DNA from: Vitellaria paradoxa
Lineage: Eukaryota; Streptophyta; Magnoliopsida; Ericales; Sapotaceae
Assembly (NCBI GenBank): GCA_019916065.1
Contig: CM034233.1
Span: 54,181,947 to 54,245,946 of the forward strand
Reading direction: 5' to 3'
Length of the DNA: 64,000 bases
This document shows, piece after piece, positions 1-10,376 of the stretch. A program made the position numbers and the translations under genes. The notes below the pieces were generated by a model. It did no database searches, was not told the origin of the DNA, and was given only the letters and a program-made list of their open reading frames with translations. Position 1 is the first letter of the stretch; every line of letters starts with the position of its first letter.

Positions 1-660
1 ATCCAAAAGTGAAAACAAAAATCCAATCCTTAGTGCAACATAATGATGTAACCCTCCTCTAAAACTCGTAGAGAATAAAGCCTAAACTTCTCCTAAGGTT
101 CCAACCCCCGATACATCAGAAATCTACCCTTTTATATCATTACATAATTCAGGGGCAAAATGCTAAAATTACACTCTAACTTCTTCTGAACATGTGCTGG
201 AGAAGACATCATGGGTGCCCATGGTTGATGTGGGGCGCCCATGGTACAAGTGTTTGATGAAGTCCTCAAAGAATGGCATGAAAAACAATCAAAAACTTCC
301 TCTCTATGGGCACCCACCTGATGAAGAGTGGGGCGCCCAGCTCTGGTTCCTCCAACTGTTTGATGAAATGTCTCTTAGGCCTGACTTTCCCCTTCAAAAA
401 TAGCTCTCTGTGGGTGCCCACCTGATGAAGAGTGGGGTGCCATAGGTCTAGGTGGGCACTCATGGTCCTCTTCCTCAGCTTTCTTCTTCATCTCTTCACT
501 TTTCTAGCTTCTTTTTGCACCCATTTCCTCAAGTTTGAGCATGTAACCCTGCAAAATCCCATAAGTGCATCAATATGCTTATTTTATAATAATAATGGCA
601 AATAAAGGTCCAACTAACAGTTAAATGAACATAGTAATTTAACATGGAATGCACCCAATC
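1..660. repeat. LTR-like debris with GGGCGCCC repeats
   Basis: No coding region can be supported here. Positions 205-465 hold imperfect repeats of a GGGCGCCCA/TGGGTGCCCA phrase. A longer unit containing CCTGATGAAGAGTGGGG occurs at about 316-333 and again about 105 bp later. The style resembles the U3 of plant LTR retrotransposons. The neighbouring Tat LTR lacks its outer ~100 bp at 660, so this block probably belongs to a different element that abuts or truncated it. The assignment is inference. Confidence 0.35.
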
Positions 661-1546
661 AAAAATACTTTCACTTTTTGTTCTTTCACACGAATCCTAA
701 AACAAAACTACTAGCCAAGCGATCTTTGGTTGAATGCCCCTCCAACGATCAAGTTAGATAATATGGCGAGATTAAGAAAACCAAGAGCAGTATGAATAAA
801 GGTTTTTTATATGGAGTAGTGAGCACATTTTCCCTTCATTCATTGCTTCTTTTATACGTTATTAAACATGTGTGGTCCATTTTCACAGGACGGTCCTACC
901 TGGGTATCGTGGGTAGACTGAATCAAAGCTGTATCACATCGTGGAGTAGGTTGAACTAGCGCCATAATGCATAATGGAGGCAGGGTACTTAACTGTACCT
1001 CTGTTTAGATATGGCAAGGACAGATGGTGGGTCAGATAGCTGCCAGGTGCCTTCTCATGGACACGGGCCACGTGTCTGAGCACTCCTCCAATCGCTCCCT
1101 AACCCTCGTGCGTGTGACATGCTCGGCACACGTACAAGAGCTCAAGATGATCAGCTAAGCATACTAGGAAGAGCTCAGTCCATACGAACCTTACTCAGAG
1201 TACTCTATATATGTACTAGCATATATATGGTCATCATAGCTGTCCATACAGGGGAATATGACAGTTAGACAAGTTAGTGGGTCATTAATGTGCTAATCTG
1301 CTCATCATTATGACACGCACACCGACCTTAGGCGTGCATCGTATAGGGTACGCTGAGGACATATTGATCATAAATACAAGACTCCAACCCATCAAATTCT
1401 ATCTCTTCATCTTCTACCTCTATAAATACTCATCTTTCACAACTATGCAGGTTTCTTACATCTTCAAATTTCCAGAGCTTTCACACATAGACTGCTTTAA
1501 AGCTCCCCTTACATTACTTTAGCTGAGCTCATCTTGTGTCTGACCA
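661..1546 (-). repeat. 3' LTR of Tat element (left copy, truncated)
   Basis: Positions 661-1095 align by eye with 9340-9771. Read on the minus strand the LTR starts TGGTCAGACAC at 1546, directly after a purine tract. The opposite terminus, present at 9243 in the right copy, is missing here because similarity stops at about 660. A minus-strand TATA-like run at 1201-1208 could be the sense promoter. Confidence 0.75.
1420..1428 (+). promoter_or_regulatory. Antisense TATA box in the Tat 3' LTR
   Basis: CTATAAATACTC lies on the plus strand inside the 3' LTR, opposite to gag-pol, about 130 bp from the internal region. A start about 30 bp downstream would give a transcript running rightward into the plus-strand extra ORF at 2004-3392. 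Whether it is used is inference. Confidence 0.45.
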
Positions 1547-1561
1547 GAACCCCTCCCTCTG
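1547..1561 (-). other. Polypurine tract of Tat element
   Basis: The minus strand reads AGAGGGAGGGGTTC immediately before the TG that opens the 3' LTR. This is the usual plus-strand priming site of an LTR retrotransposon, and it fixes the LTR boundary at 1546. Confidence 0.65.
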
Positions 1562-2003
1562 TATTCAATTTAGGTGAGTGTTAATTCTAACTTTCTCATC
1601 TTTTTTATTTTTTTTTGAGAAAGGTAAATCTATTAATGCCCTTAGAAAATCAAGGGGTATGGAGGCCTTGAGGGCTAGACACTAGATTCCTAAGTTTGTT
1701 TGGGTAGCCTTGCTGAGGGAAGACAATTTTAGCATAGCTGAAAATTAAGAATCTAAATGTGTACGGTGGCCATTGCTGGCTATGGACAAGTGTGGAGTGA
1801 CTCTCCCACTCCAACCCCTGGTTTGAATATTTTTATCAATGGTCGAAATTTGCCTTAAGCAACTAGCCCCAAATGGCTATAGAATTTTAGTTGGGGTAAT
1901 AGAGCTTAATAGGATTTTGAGGGTTAATTTGGACCCTTGGGAGATTCTCCACTGCTATGCTATCACCCCTTCAAAAAATAGACAGTACTATCTGAAGTAC
2001 TGA

Positions 2004-3392
2004 GTGGAAAATGACCTCTTGCACGCCCTTCTTGACTCAAGCAAGAATCTACTAGATAACCACATCTTGGTCGATGGCGACTGGCAATGGCCTTGTCTAG
2101 ACTGCACTGCTTCTGCTCGGTTACAGACCCATTCATCGAAGCTACACAGCCCTTCTGCTCATGTTGGTGGGGAGCGAATAATCAGGTTAGTTAATTCTGA
2201 AGACTTGTTGATCGCTGTCCCCCAAAGAGTGACCATCATTGTCCCCCCCACCAACCAACTCAGACAATATGCCTCTGAGAAACCTACTCATTGCTATGAA
2301 GAAGGGTTTAGGTGGTGAGGACCCTAACAAAAAATGGAAGGCACCTACACCTCCACCTCTGCCTTCACCCCCAGTGACTTGGCATGGGATTGTATAAAGG
2401 ATCCACCCAGTGTAGCCGACACTATGAAGGATGGGGCTCCGAGCAGTAGCCATACAATTAATCTAGATGACGAGGTCCCCACCGAGACCAAGCAACAGAT
2501 TTCATCATCAATCCCATGATTGGTACTCGACCAACCACTCCTAAGGATTTAGCATCTCCGACCATGGGGTTGTAATGTCAATCACGAACGCTATAATCCT
2601 TCCTAATGATTGGGACTAGATTATAAGTCTTCCCGACCATGTGTGGTTCTTTTAATCAGTTTACTATTTCCTCTTAGTAAGTTTAAATTCTTCAATTTGA
2701 TTAATTTTTTGCTTGTTTCTACCATGTTTTGATCTCATTTTCTTTCTTTATAGACTACCGGATTCCTTAGGGACACTGATTGGCATTTCGAACAACTTAT
2801 GGAGAGCATCAATAACGCCGAGCAGGAAACTAAGACCTAATGTCTCTAAGCTAAGTGAGCCGAGGAAAATGTGAATGAGGTCTGTGCCAGGAGCGATAAG
2901 CTCATTCAGCAAAACAAATAATTGAATTATGATTATAATATAGTGAAAAGAGGATTTGACAAGGCAAACAAAAAGGCGACCGAAGCAAAGGCCAAGATTT
3001 AGGAAGAAAAGAAGAAAGCTTATGTGAAGGGTTACAAGGAAGTTGGCGATGACTACCAGAAGTAGGTTTTCATCATAGCTAACACTTACTATTGTAATGG
3101 ATAAGTTAATGCCCTTAATAAGGTAGGCCAGCCTTCTGACTTTGAGCTTTTCACTTCTTTTAAATGGCTAAAGAATGAGGCTGAACCTTTGGATGACAAT
3201 GAAGAAAAGGAAAATACATCTTCTGTGGTAAGAGATGAGTCAATTGACGATACCGAACAACTAATTGAGGCTACTAGTGGCCAGGAAGAAGTTTTTAGAG
3301 GTGAGTCTGTGGTCAAAAAGGAAGCCACCCGAGATGCCGAGGAAACCGTTGTTGTAGCCGATGACAAGAAGACAAGAGAAAAAGATGCATGA
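2004..3392 (+). pseudogene. Antisense extra ORF (aORF) remnant of Tat element
   Basis: Plus-strand coding remnant between the 3' LTR and pol, opposite in direction to gag-pol. Readable parts are 2004-2318, 2334-2519 and 2760-3392. The last part gives a lysine- and glutamate-rich, coiled-coil-like stretch (residues such as KANKKATEAKAKI, then KKAYVKGYKEVGDDYQK) followed by an acidic tail ending at 3392 in KKTREKDA. Several in-frame stops interrupt it. Tat elements are known to carry additional ORFs between pol and the 3' LTR, sometimes antisense, and proteins with this coiled-coil and acidic layout are annotated as gypsy-type transposon proteins in plants. Its molecular function is unknown. 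The plus-strand TATA at 1420 is in the right place to drive it. The assignment rests on position, orientation and composition, not on a database match. Confidence 0.55.
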
Positions 3393-4180
3393 TCTTGATC
3401 GTTCTCTTGTTATGTCTTTTTGTAAACCCTTATCATTGTAGCTTCTGTATCAATGAATGAATTCTTGTCAATAAATGAATTTCTCTTTTCTATTACTCTT
3501 CTCTATTTTCTATCCCCTGATAAATGTTACTTTGAGTATGCACAATTCGTGAGTTGAAAACATAATTGCCTAATCATAAGTGATCCAACCTCTAGTAGTT
3601 GTGAATAATTTAGGTTTAATGATTAAATCTGAATAGAGTTTATCCAAACTTAATCAGATAAAGTGAATTTGGGTCCTTCTCATTTGCTCTAGGATATTTG
3701 TAAATGGTACAAATCTCTCATATGTCATAGGCTTAGATTTTGTGAGACTTACTAAAGTATTTCCAAACTTGGACACTTGTTAAAATGAGATGGTTTGGAA
3801 ACCTAACCCGAATAGCAGAAATCCAATAGAGAGCGAATTGTGTCATGCAATATGGGTTAGGCCATGTCCGAGTAAAACAAACCAAGTAGGTATATAGTTC
3901 TGTTAAGTGGCCGAGCCATGGCCTTATGCCAAGTATGGCTATGGTTGATCTAAGCGGGTCAAGTAGCCGAACTGTGGCCTTGCACCAAGTTTGGCTATGG
4001 CTGACCTAAGTGGGTCAAGTGGCCGAACCGTGGCCTTGCACCAGGTATTCCCCTTACTGAAAAAGATCATCCATCAAAGACATTAAGTGTCAGAAATTAC
4101 AATAATCATTCACAATTTGGTATTTACAATGGGATTGCAATGGTAGTAAATCCTTAAGTTGGTTACATTTTATGGCCTTA
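3393..4180. other. Tat spacer between aORF and pol
   Basis: No coding potential is seen. It separates the 3' end of the antisense ORF from the 3' end of the integrase. It contains the 56-bp tandem repeat listed separately and is otherwise AT-rich. Confidence 0.5.
3905..4045. repeat. 56-bp tandem repeat, about 2.5 copies
   Basis: Units begin AAGTGGCCGAG at 3905, AAGTAGCCGA at 3961 and AAGTGGCCGA at 4017, an exact 56-bp period. Each has GTGGCCTT-type and GGCTATGG-type blocks. Tandem subrepeats in the 3' untranslated part of Tat elements are a known feature and can seed satellites. Confidence 0.8.
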
Positions 4181-5220
4181 TGACCTCCTTTCCATCCGTT
4201 TCTTTCGACCGATAGGCTACGTTGCCGACTACTTCAATGACTTTGTATAGGTTTTCCCAGTTTGGTCTAAGCTTTTTGTCAGCTAGGTTCTTTGTTGCTA
4301 ACATCACTTTTCTGAGTACAAGATCGCCGACTTCGAAAGACCTTGCACGGACATATCTGCTTCGTGACTTCCTTAGTTGTTGTTATTAGTAAGCAGCCAT
4401 CCTAATATGAGTGAATTTCCTTTTTCCTTTAATCAAGTCGAGGCTCTTTCTGAGTGCTTTATCATCAACTTCTTGAGAGAAATTTGTTGTTCAGGTTGTT
4501 GGCATACCTATCTCTAAAGAAATGATAGCTTCAATTCTATAGCCAGTTGATTAAGGCAGCTCTTCTACCCAACGCCCCTTGGCTTGCTCCAAATGTTTCT
4601 TAATACCATTGAGCATGGTTTTGTTTAATACTTTGGTTTGTTTATTGCTTTGGGGGTACGTTAGTGTGGAGTAGTGGTTACAGATTCCAATATCTGAATA
4701 CAAATCTCTGAATGCATTACTATCGAATTGTGTACCGTTATCAGTAATCAAACTCCAAGGGACCCTGTATCTTGTGACTATACATTTTTCATACAAATCT
4801 CCTAATATCAGAGTCCTTGATCATACTGAGAGGTTCAAATTCAATCTGCTTTGTGAAGTAATCTGTTGTCGCAAGAAGCCATCACCGACCTCCTAGTGCT
4901 ATGGGCAGTGGCCAAACTATGTCTAGTCCCTATTGTGCAAAGGGTTATAGGTTGGTTAAAAAGCTCATGTCTTAAGCTAGATGATGGGAAATTGGAGCAA
5001 ACTTTTGACATTTATCACACCTTATGGAGTACCGAATACCTTCTCTTTGCTTATGAGGCCACTAATACTCATGTGATATTACTTTAGTGGCCATGGATTG
5101 TCTGCCGGCATGTACTCCACAGCTCCCTTTACGCAGTTACTCCAGCATAGCTTGCACCTGGTCAGGATGGACACAGAGTAGGTATGGTCCGCTGAATGAT
5201 CTTTTGTACAACTACTGATC
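4180..5220 (-). pseudogene. Integrase of Tat element (broken)
   Basis: Integrase inserts retrotransposon cDNA into host DNA. Leftward from 5220 the minus strand reads a zinc-finger-proximal segment (SFSGPYLLCVHPDQVQAM, then GVHAGRQ), a degenerate middle with many stops, then the catalytic-core segment at 4796-4551 with VPWSLITDNGTQFDS (second catalytic Asp in SDNG/TDNG style) and a region matching the HPQ...E motif (TYPQSNKQTKVLNKT). The usual Glu region is altered. The C-terminal part at about 4340-4200 reads FEVGDLVLRKVM and KLRPNWENLYKVI, typical of gypsy integrase tails. No single reading frame spans the gene. Confidence 0.82.
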
Positions 5221-5419
5221 AAAAGATGGCCAGAACCTCAATGTTCACTTTTGATCTTGGTGTCTTCTTTCCTATCCTAGGGTAACACATCACTCTTCAG
5301 GTGTTAAATGATCAGATCCATTCAACTCAACGCAGAAGAGTTCACTTGTACATGTTAATCAGATTCTTGCATACTTGGGTAGAACAACCTCTCCACTGTG
5401 ATATTTCTCACATCACTGT

Positions 5420-5860
5420 ATTATTCGCCCACCCCTAGAGTAGCCAAGGCCTCTGCTCAGCTATTTTCTCTGTGTCTAACCAAATTGAGCTTCACTATAT
5501 CAAACCTTCCTATCAACGCCCAAGCTAGCTCATAGTATTTTTCCATGTTGTCCGAATAGTCCTCGTATTTTCCATTTAGCTGGCTAATTATCAATTGAGA
5601 ATCTGAGGAAAGGATGAGTTTTCGGGTGTATTGTCCTAAAGTTAACCTAAGTTAGATCGATAAGGCTTCATATTCGGCCTCGTTATTCATTTCTTGGATT
5701 ATTTGCTCCATAATGTGCTTGTAGACCAACCCCTCTTAAGAGATGAGCACAACCCCAGCTCTCGAACAACTTTTTATTGCAGCTCTGTCTACTTGTACCC
5801 TCCAAATATCTTTTGTGGTGACCTCAGCCAGACTGCATTGCTCAAAATTAAATGGGGGAA
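5420..5860 (-). pseudogene. Archaeal-type second RNase H (aRH) of Tat element
   Basis: A second RNase H fold between the retroviral-type RNase H and integrase, found in Tat elements. The minus strand reads WRVQVDRAAIKSCSRAGVVL near 5790, then NNEAEYEAL at about 5680, then LILSSDSQLIISQLNGKYE and DNMEKYYELAWAL, ending LVRHREN...AEALATLG near 5440. The Glu in NEAEYEAL and the Asp in SSDSQL sit where catalytic residues are expected. The first motif, usually VDGS, is altered to VDRA. In-frame stops occur after the first motif, after EALSI and near the end. This domain is the strongest evidence for the Tat lineage. Confidence 0.75.
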
Positions 5861-5906
5861 TAAATTTGGCCACAAAGTCTACCAATACCTACCCCTTAAT
5901 GCCTAT

Positions 5907-6179
5907 TCAAGGTACAAAGATGATGTCATAAGCACTGAGCTCAATTCCCCATTTTGCAATCCGTCCAAAAAGATTGGCTTTTCTGAGTATAGACCAGAGC
6001 AGGTGTTCAATCGCTACCATTATGGGATAGGTTAGGAAGTAATGTGATAGCTTCCTTAAGACCACGACTAATGCTAAAATCAACTTCTTAATGGGGAGAT
6101 ATCTCTGTTCAGTATCCATTAGTGTTTTACTGACATAATAGATAAGTCTTTGTACTATGTCATCCTCCTTAATAAGCAC
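5907..6179 (-). pseudogene. Ty3/gypsy RNase H (RT-linked) remnant
   Basis: Minus-strand 90-codon segment reading VQRLIYYVSKTLMDTEQRY, then LPIKKLILALVVVLRKLSHYF and a tail with AIEHLLWSILRK. This matches the RNase H connected to gypsy reverse transcriptase, which degrades the RNA of the RNA-DNA hybrid. The conserved YYVSK and TEQRY blocks are recognisable. The N-terminal part, including the first catalytic Asp, lies in a degraded stretch at 6180-6470 with stops in every frame. Confidence 0.75.
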
Positions 6180-6474
6180 CGTATTAACTGAATGTTCAGA
6201 TACAGCTAAGTATAGCTATGGCCTTTCTCCAGGCCGAGGGGTGGACAGAAGTGGGGGAGATGCCAAGTAAGCCTTCAGCTCTTCGAATGCCTAGTCACTC
6301 TCTTCATCCTAGTGTAAGATACGCTTTCCCTTTAGTAGCCTGAAAAAAGGTTTGCACTAATTAGAGGCTTTGTTGATGAAATGATTTGGAGCTACTGCCT
6401 TTCCCATTAAACGTTGAACCTCCTCCACCGATGTGGGTTAGCGAAGCTTTTGTATGGGGGCAATCTAATTAGGG

Positions 6475-7224
6475 TCAACTTCGATCCCTTTTCTTGTCAC
6501 AGGTGCCCAAGGAATTTTTTTGAACCACCCTAAAGGCGCATTTGGTTGTGTTCAAATGTAGGCCAAACTGTTTAAGTATTGCAAACACTTCCTTAAGGTC
6601 AGTCAAATGGTCGGTCTTCTTTCTGCTTTTGCTTACCATATCATCTATGTAGACATCTATTATTCTCTCTATTTGACGGTCAGACATCTTTGTGACCAAC
6701 CTTTGATAAGTAGCCCTGACATTTTTCAATTCGAAGGGCATCAACTTGTAGTAATATACCCCGCGAGGTGTGATGAATGCCATTTTCTCTCGATCAAGCT
6801 CAAACATAGGAACCTGATGATAGCCCCGATAGGCATCCAAAAAGCTCATCGTCTCATGTCTAGCTGTAGCATCCACTAGCTAGTTAATCTTTGGGAGAGG
6901 AAAAGGATCTTTTAGGTATGCTTTGTTAAGGTTGGTAAAGTCGATGCAAACTCTCCACTTGCCGTTCTTCTTTTTAACTACGACCATGTTCGACAACCAT
7001 TCTAGGTAGCTCACTTCTCGAATAGCATCAGCGTCTAATAGTTTCCTGATCTCCTCTATCACAGCCTCTGTATGTGTGGGGGATGACCCCCTACCTTTTT
7101 GAACAACTAGTTTCGTGGTTGGCAATATGCTGAGTTTGTGGCACATAACTTTGGGATCGATCCTCAACATCTCGTACGGAGTCCAAGCAAATACCTCCAA
7201 GTTCTGTTTTAGTAATATGATCAA
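6475..7224 (-). pseudogene. Reverse transcriptase of Tat element
   Basis: Two minus-strand open segments, 7224-6880 and 6876-6475, are in the same frame with only a stop between them. The first reads FAWTPYEMLRIDPKVMCHKL, then RKLLDADAIREVSYLEWLSN, WRVCIDFTNLNKA and DPFPLPKIN. The second reads MSFLDAYRGYHQVPM, then a FITPRGVYYYKLMPFELKN block and VYIDDMVSKS. YIDD is the active-site motif, and the first catalytic Asp is in FLDA. Upstream, around 7400-7245, the same strand carries degraded linker sequence that reaches the RT through an in-frame TAG near 7230. No clear protease motif was found. Confidence 0.88.
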
Positions 7225-7680
7225 TTGCTACCTTTCTTGGTGAGACGGACCTTTCCTAATTAGGAAGAACCTGCCTAGATCTAATTCATTTGTAAGGATG
7301 GACTCTAAATCCTCGACTGTTTTCTCTTCAAGTTTTGTGCCCACATCTTCCAAGGTCAGAGTATCTTTCACTCCAATCACAAACTTGACCTCATTGGGTA
7401 TGTTTTTAGCCCCATTGTGTGGTTGCTAGACACTTGCCAAGTCACCACAAGTGAAGACAATCTCATGATTTAGCTCTACTCTGCTCCTTTTGTAGTCATG
7501 GATCGACGAGCTACCCACATTCGATAATTCTCTGAGGTGGGCTGTTTTGATATACCTGGCTCAAGACCTGATCTCCTACTCTCAAGATTCATAGTTGAGG
7601 TGGACTACGTTGATGATCCTTCAAGCAGGTCGATTGTTACATTCTCAGGGTCGAACATCTTCACGCGGCCAAGTTCTTTG

Positions 7681-9181
7681 TTACTCTCTGCTCTTCTGAT
7701 CATCGATGAAATCACACAAGTGGCCAATATACACTAGGTCCTCTAAGTGCTGCTTCAATGCTTGGCATTTCCTGATCCGATAACCCTTGTTTCTGTGGTA
7801 GGTGCAGTGTAGGGATTGGTCCCTCTCGAATGGATCGCTGCCCATTTTTCGTGGCCACACAAAATAGGGCTCATCCTTGATCTTTGGCAGCAACTGGATG
7901 ATCGATATTTTAAAGATTATGTTGATCACTCTAAACACATCCTTCTTGCTCTGCTCTTTAACTAATCTCTTGTTGTTGGTGGGGGCTTTCGCCTTCTCTT
8001 TCTTCAGAATCTATTTCCTTGGAATCTCTTTTTCGGTGTCTCTAGTTTCATCATCGACCTTGGAATACTTCTCTACGTGACTCATTACATCAGCTAGGTC
8101 GTTAGCTGGCCTCCTGGTCAAGGACTACTAGAGTTTGTCATCACTTGATAGGCTGAGCTTAAAGGAAGCCACGGCGATCTACTTGGAATAGCCCTCCACT
8201 CTATTGTATGTCTCAAAATAACGCCGAGCGTAATTCCTTAGACTTTTCCTCCCTTTTCTCATTGTTATCACGGCGTTGATAGATCAAGGCTACCTGTTGT
8301 TGGTGATGAAGCATGCTACGAAAGCCTCCTCCAACTAAGGCCAGGTACTGATTGAGCTCAATTCCAGCTTATTTAACCATCGTAGCACCACTACCCCAAG
8401 GCTGGAAGGGAAGACCTTGCACAAGAATGCATCATTGTAACTCTAGAGAGACATCACTTGCTTGTAGGGGCGCACGTCTCCCACCATATCAGCCTTTCCA
8501 TTATAAAGCATAAACCTCGGCGGAGTAAATATGTAGGGAGGTTCCATTCGCTCAATACTAGCAACAAATGGCGAAGCAACAATTCGACTAAGGGCCCTCC
8601 TAGCTAAGTAATGAGTGGAGTGTTCCACATTATGATCAACCCAGTCGGCGAGTTGTTCGAGTAACCACCCCTTTAAGTCATCTTCATTCCCTCTAGCGGG
8701 TTTATCCACTAATAAATGTACTCATTTAGAATGAGCATATGGGAATCCAGGATAGATTGTCTCTCTGCCCTCCTTCTTCGTGGCGTAGGACTCCTTTTCC
8801 TGGGCAAATGTTAAGATGGCTTACCACATCTGTGCCCATGAGGGTTGCGATGGGACCGGTGTCCTATACTTTGAGCCTGTGATTGCTTAATGTACAAGCC
8901 AAGTTAATCGCAGAGGATCTCCAATTCATGCTCTCTTCACTATGTCTCCACTTGAAACTAACCAAGAGTAAGCCCATTTTGCACATAGAGATCGTGATTG
9001 ATGGCCCGACAATTTCATTGATCTCTTGGTTGCCATGTCCCCCAAAAGGCTCATTTTTAACGGATCGATTATGTGTCGGAGGTTGTTCATGACCAATAGA
9101 TCTCCAGGAGACTTCTGATCTTACCCTGGGAGGATCATGGCTTGGTAGGTTTTCTCTAGCACTTCTACTCATCTTCACCAC
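7681..9181 (-). pseudogene. Gag of Tat element (broken)
   Basis: Gag forms the virus-like particle and binds RNA. From the PBS side leftward: an N-terminal serine- and arginine-rich part (9181-8864), a segment at 8709-8443 with LKGWLLEQLADWVDHNVEHS and a downstream MLYNGKADMVGDVRPYKQVM block, which is the usual start of the gypsy gag domain, a degraded retrotransposon-gag region at 8440-8000, and a nucleocapsid-like part at 7938-7681 with LHCTYHRNKGYRIRKC and a HLEDLVYIGHL helix. That last block matches the CxxH...GH...C finger and the helix after it in Tat gag proteins, with the expected His of the finger changed. Stops and frameshifts separate the parts. Confidence 0.75.
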
Positions 9182-9220
9182 TAATAGACTATGTACTTCA
9201 TGGGAGTGTAATCTTGGTTC

Positions 9221-9242
9221 CCACAGACGGCACCAATTGGAG
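9221..9242 (-). other. Primer binding region of Tat element
   Basis: On the minus strand TTGGTGCCGTCTGTGGGAA follows the LTR end. TGGYGCCGTCTGTGGG directly downstream of the 5' LTR is characteristic of Tat-type elements. It places the 5' LTR boundary at 9243, where the plus strand begins TGTCAAC. Confidence 0.7.
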
Positions 9243-9771
9243 TGTCAACATTACAATGATTTATTCGAATGATGTGTCCAACCAAGCGGGATAAGGCTGA
9301 TAACGTGGTCAGAAGGTTGACTAGTTAACAAAAATACTTTTGCTCCTTGTTCTTCCATATGAATCCTGAAATAAAACTGTCAGCCAGTCAGTGTTTAGCC
9401 AAACGTGCCTCCAACAGTCAAGTTAGATAATATGGTGAGATCAAGAAAACTTAGACCAATATGAATAGAGTTTTTGTATATGGAGTAGTGTGTACCTTTT
9501 CCCTTCGTTCATTGCTCTTTTTATATGTTATTAGACACATATGGTTCTCTTTCATAGGACAATCCTACCTAGATATCGTAGGTAATGGGGCAGACTAAAT
9601 CAAAACTGCAGCATGTCATAGAGCAGGTAGAACTAGCACCATAATGCGTAGTGGAGGCAAGGTACTTAACTGTACCTCCACTTAAATGTGGCAAGGACAG
9701 ATGGTGGCTCAGAGAGGTGTCAGGTGTCTTCTCGCAAACATGGGCCACGTAGCCGAGCACCTTCTCCAATT
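9243..9771 (-). repeat. 5' LTR of Tat element (right copy, truncated)
   Basis: Its plus-strand start TGTCAACATT gives the CA-3' end of the LTR in element direction. Positions 9340-9771 align with 661-1095 with many substitutions. Similarity ends at 9771, so the part matching 1096-1546 (U3 with the promoter region) is gone. Confidence 0.75.
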
Positions 9772-10376
9772 ATAATTATTTAAGTTTAGAACTAAGGTCA
9801 TTTTGGTTAAAACATATAATATGCATTAATTTTGAGGTACGATAATATTATTTTATTGTAAGCTACGAGTTCAAATTGCAAAAACAAATATTTGTAAGAA
9901 AAGATGAGTATATATACATTTCGAATTTTCTAAACTCTATACATTACAGGGTTTCATATGCTGAGCTACCATTTTTTTATGGTGGCCTGCCTTTACAAAT
10001 AAAGCACGGATTATATATATGTTGTCTATATTTTATAACTTTTTTATAATGCTAAAACGTTAATTCTAATTATAATTAACAGTAATATTTACCGTCTCTT
10101 TCCGAATTATAATCTATATGTTTACAGGAGAGGCTTATACCAAATAATCCGTAAAGAATTATTTCCACATCTACATAATGTAATTAGGTGGCCATATCTT
10201 TTGAGGAAAATAGATTTTCCCAGTTATAGTCCATGATTGTCTATTCCTTGAACATATCATTACATGCCACTACCCTTTTTTGTAGATATCATTGAAAATT
10301 ACAGTACAATTTTGAGGGAATCCAATAGTTGGGCAAAAATCGAAATGGCAAAAACAAAAGGAAATTAAAAAGGAAA
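9772..10376. other. AT-rich intergenic DNA
   Basis: No coding region, no convincing repeat and no RNA gene seen. It separates the truncated Tat LTR from the left LTR of the gag-only element. Confidence 0.6.

Larger units (their letters stand above)
661..9771 (-). mobile_element. Ty3/gypsy LTR retrotransposon, Tat lineage, decayed
   Basis: A minus-strand element with two related LTR copies (661-1546 and 9243-9771), a PBS-type sequence beside the right LTR and a purine tract beside the left one. Between them, leftward, come gag, RT, RNase H, archaeal-type RNase H, integrase, a spacer, and an ORF remnant on the opposite strand. The domain order and the second RNase H are hallmarks of the Tat lineage. 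Both LTRs are truncated at their outer parts (the left lacks about 100 bp, the right lacks about 450 bp of U3), and pol has many stops, so the copy is dead. Confidence 0.88.

Noticed and set aside
132..463. Open stretches with WAPMM/WVPMV repeats
   Set aside because: They arise from the GGGCGCCC repeat read in several frames on both strands, with no protein-like conservation.
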